Assembly (NCBI GenBank): GCA_003489345.1
Contig: DNIT01000007.1
Span: 1,050 to 24,506, forward strand
DNA from: Pelotomaculum sp.
GTDB lineage: Bacteria; Bacillota; Desulfotomaculia; Desulfotomaculales; Pelotomaculaceae
Direction: 5' to 3'
DNA: 23,457 bases
Shown: piece after piece, positions 21,551 to 23,457 of the stretch
Layout of the letters: the number at the start of each line of letters is the position of its first letter
How positions within the stretch are numbered: the first letter of the stretch is position 1
Position numbers and translations under genes: made by a program
Notes under the pieces: generated by a model
Seen by the model: only the letters and a program-made list of their open reading frames with translations
Told to the model about the DNA's origin: nothing
Database searches by the model: none

Positions 21551-22685
21551 TGCTTTCACCACCATTGAAAACCTTTTTATATGCTTCTACCGGCTCAATA
21601 AACACTTCCATCGCACCACCGCAGACCATCCCTTCTGCCGCTGCTGTGTCTGCGCTCAGGGACACTTGATAAATTCGCGGCAAATTTTCGTCAATAACAC
21701 CCAGGGCGGCCAGCCGGACTTCCGATTCCCCGCAACCTCCGCCAATTGTTCCCAGTATCCGACCGTCCGCGTATACCAGCATTCTGGAACCTGCCTTGCG
21801 TGGGGTAGAGCCCCTTGTTTTTACTATTGTGGCGACCGCCGCAGGTGTTTCATCTCCCGTAAGCGTTTTTTGCAATACTTCCCTGTCCACAGCAGAGAGC
21901 ATTTCTACGTCGCCCACGCCGGCAATCCTTTTGGGGCTGTGGTCTTTTAAGGAACGGGCGCTTCCTCCCCGGCGCTCCCTGAGTAATTCTGCGGCAATAC
22001 TGACAGCCACCTCTCCGGGTGTCTGCGCCCCTACGTCCAAACCTACCGGCATGTGCACCTGCTCCAGTTTTTCGGCGTCTATGCCTTCTTCGAGCAACTG
22101 CTGCCTTACGATGTGAATCTTTCTTCTGCTGCCGATCATGCCCAGGTAAGTAAGAGGATATTTTATCAACCGGCGCAGGCACTCCTGGTCGTGCTGGTGG
22201 CCCCTGGTGATGATTACCACACTGCTTCCCGGTCCGAAGGCCAGGCGCTTTTCTATATCGCTGAAATCGCAGCATATTACTCTGTCGGCCCCGGGAAAGC
22301 GCTCTTTATGAGCAAAGTCATGCCGGTCATCAACTACCGTTACCTGGTAACCCAATATTTTTCCGATAGTTACCAAAGGTACGGCTATATGCCCGCCTCC
22401 TAAGATTATCAATTCATACGGCGGCAGGTAGGGGTCGAGCATAACTGTTGCGCTTTGCTCCGGTTTGGCCGGATTGGACAGGGTTGCCAGTCTAAACATC
22501 CCGTTGGACCGGTTATTTTGAAGTACTTCCGCCACTTGTTCCTCCAACCATGGTAACCCCAGACCTTCTTTTGCTACTTCGCCTGTATAGTTAAATATTC
22601 CCTTTCGCCCCAGGAGGCTGCCCGGAAGATTTTCCTTGCCTATGACGGTTACCACGGCTATCCCCTGCTGCAGGTCTATTTCCAT
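21543..22685 (-). CDS. XdhC-family protein with inverted domain order
   Basis: A 380-residue protein. The Rossmann XdhC domain comes first, with ILGGGHIAVP at 94-103, MIGSRRK (183-189) and GLDVGAQTPGEVAVSIAAEL (215-234). The XdhC/CoxI domain comes last, with STPRKAGSRM (293-302), GTIGGGCGE (312-320) and EGMVCGG (351-357). This is the reverse of the XdhC at 14931. Residues 1-85 have no clear counterpart, though 'VVTVIGKENLPGSLLGRKG' recalls a worn XdhC/CoxI start. The likely role is carrying or sulfurating molybdenum cofactor for a hydroxylase. ATG 22685 follows GGAGGGGGG at about 11 bases. yqeB overlaps its 3' end. Confidence 0.92.
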   Translation of the reverse strand: MEIDLQQGIAVVTVIGKENLPGSLLGRKGIFNYTGEVAKEGLGLPWLEEQVAEVLQNNRSNGMFRLATLSNPAKPEQSATVMLDPYLPPYELIILGGGHIAVPLVTIGKILGYQVTVVDDRHDFAHKERFPGADRVICCDFSDIEKRLAFGPGSSVVIITRGHQHDQECLRRLIKYPLTYLGMIGSRRKIHIVRQQLLEEGIDAEKLEQVHMPVGLDVGAQTPGEVAVSIAAELLRERRGGSARSLKDHSPKRIAGVGDVEMLSAVDREVLQKTLTGDETPAAVATIVKTRGSTPRKAGSRMLVYADGRILGTIGGGCGESEVRLAALGVIDENLPRIYQVSLSADTAAAEGMVCGGAMEVFIEPVEAYKKVFNGGESND

Positions 22686-22772
22686 TATTTGATTACCCCC
22701 CTCCCCAGGTTTACTTTTATCTTAGAAATGCATGCCGCTCTCGCAGCGCCAGGAGAAGATGAAAACTAAACG

Positions 22773-22822
22773 ATGCGGGTGGGTTAATCTAACATTTGTG
22801 CGAATGAATTACGCACCCGCAT
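22773..22822. repeat. Nested inverted repeat in the leader before xdhC
   Basis: ATGCGGGTG (22773-22781) pairs with CACCCGCAT (22814-22822). Within the loop GTGCG (22798-22802) pairs with CGCAC (22812-22816), overlapping the outer arm. The two stems share bases and so exclude each other. It sits about 90 bp upstream of the xdhC start on the minus strand. Confidence 0.45.
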
Positions 22823-22881
22823 TCAGCTGCGTTGCAAGCGTAGCTTTAGCTTGGAATTATCGTGCCACAAATCATTTCGGG

Positions 22882-23457
22882 TCAGTGCGACCCCTTGCCG
22901 AAGGTGCAGTTGGGATACCTGCATTCGGGACAGGCCCGGCAGAGCCCGCCGCAGGCCAGCGCCACGATGTCCTTGCGGCTTACCCGCTCACCTGCCAATA
23001 GCCTAGGTAAAATTAAATCCACGATGGTTACTTTGAAAAACATGCCGCAGGCCGGCACCCCCATGATCGGGATATTTCCCAGGTAGGCCAGCATAAACAT
23101 CGCGCCGGGCAGCGCGGCGGCGCCGTATTTTTCCACCTGTGCTCCCGCCAGCCGAATGGCATGCGGGGTAACATCGTCCGGATCGACGGACATGCCCCCC
23201 GTTACAAAGATGATATCCGCTCCGTCTGCGGCCATTTTGTTGATCTTGGCGGCAATGATTTCCACACTGTCAGGCGCGAAATCGATGGCCAGCATCGTTG
23301 AACCGAAGGACTTCACCTTTTCTGTGATGACCGGGCCGAAACCATCCCGGATACGCTTTTTATATACTTCGCTGCCGGTAATGACCGCGCCTACTTCTAA
23401 CTTTTGGAAGGGCAGCACTTTGATTACCCAGCCGGCCTGCCGGCAGATGTTTTCAGC
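22882..23457 (-). CDS. Molybdopterin-binding (MoaB/MogA-like domain) protein, N-terminus cut by window edge
   Basis: The frame stays open to the right edge, so the start is outside the window; 191 residues are visible. The first part, 'VITGSEVYKKRIRDGFGPVI', and 'FVTGGMSVDPDDVTPHAI' are the MoCF-biosynthesis (molybdopterin-binding) domain motifs. The last 35 residues are a cysteine cluster, LACGGLCRACPECRYPNC, with C-x3-C-x2-C-x2-C-x4-C spacing that could bind a metal or an iron-sulfur cluster. Such proteins occur in selenium-dependent molybdenum hydroxylase loci with XdhC and YqeB, as here. The gap to xdhC is 196 bp and contains an inverted repeat. The MoeA-like family is an alternative but lacks this tail. 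Confidence 0.88.
   Translation of the reverse strand, partial: AENICRQAGWVIKVLPFQKLEVGAVITGSEVYKKRIRDGFGPVITEKVKSFGSTMLAIDFAPDSVEIIAAKINKMAADGADIIFVTGGMSVDPDDVTPHAIRLAGAQVEKYGAAALPGAMFMLAYLGNIPIMGVPACGMFFKVTIVDLILPRLLAGERVSRKDIVALACGGLCRACPECRYPNCTFGKGSH

Noticed and set aside
1..23457. CRISPR arrays, tRNA or rRNA genes, complete insertion sequences
   Set aside because: No regularly spaced direct repeats, no cloverleaf with CCA-type end or rRNA signature, and no transposase frame were seen.

Overview
The window looks like a chromosomal piece of an anaerobic, Gram-positive Firmicute, most likely of the Peptococcaceae / Desulfotomaculum-Pelotomaculum type. This is an inference from gene content, not a database match. 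The supporting signs are strong AGGAGG-type ribosome binding sites, GTG and TTG starts, a HndC/HydB-like NuoF with NuoE, a formate/nitrite-family channel, accessory genes for a (selenium-dependent) molybdenum hydroxylase, and a PaaK-type aryl-CoA ligase next to a hotdog thioesterase.

Positions 1-6694 are all on the minus strand. Read in transcription order they hold a radical SAM-PDZ-DUF512-like protein, a tandem ACT protein and a 5-formyl-THF cyclo-ligase with its own terminator. A formate/nitrite channel, a small membrane-anchored OB-fold protein, nuoE and a nuoF that runs off the left edge follow. The channel next to NuoEF suggests a formate- or hydrogen-linked NAD(P)H redox module. Positions 6695-6897 hold three DnaA boxes and a perfect palindrome. 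Positions 6898-10519 are housekeeping genes: tsaD, a DUF3243 protein, a small zinc ribbon, a rhomboid protease that seems to lack a normal start codon, and a sirtuin whose 3' end lies inside a degenerate heptanucleotide repeat.

Positions 10520-20740 are accessory in character, with long AT-rich gene-poor stretches, decayed coding fragments and orphan small genes. The core is a plus-strand cassette at 11981-15965: an unrecognised 191-aa protein, a MoxR-type AAA+ ATPase, a protein combining an HExxH metallopeptidase-like domain with a C-terminal VWA domain, and then a stand-alone XdhC. AAA+, VWA and XdhC in a row recalls the CoxD-CoxE-CoxF maturation genes of molybdenum CO dehydrogenases. Here, however, no hydroxylase structural gene is present and the VWA protein belongs to a different family. 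This is the best candidate in the window for an undescribed system. It is followed by a DUF3795 protein, two orphan genes (one nuclease-like) and the thioesterase / CoA-ligase pair.

Positions 20741-23457 (minus) are a compact molybdenum-hydroxylase accessory operon: a molybdopterin-binding protein that runs off the right edge, an XdhC with inverted domain order, and YqeB. The window therefore holds two XdhC proteins of opposite domain order about 6 kb apart. With the CoA ligase and thioesterase between them, a plausible but unproven theme is maturation of a Mo-hydroxylase acting on aromatic, purine or similar substrates.
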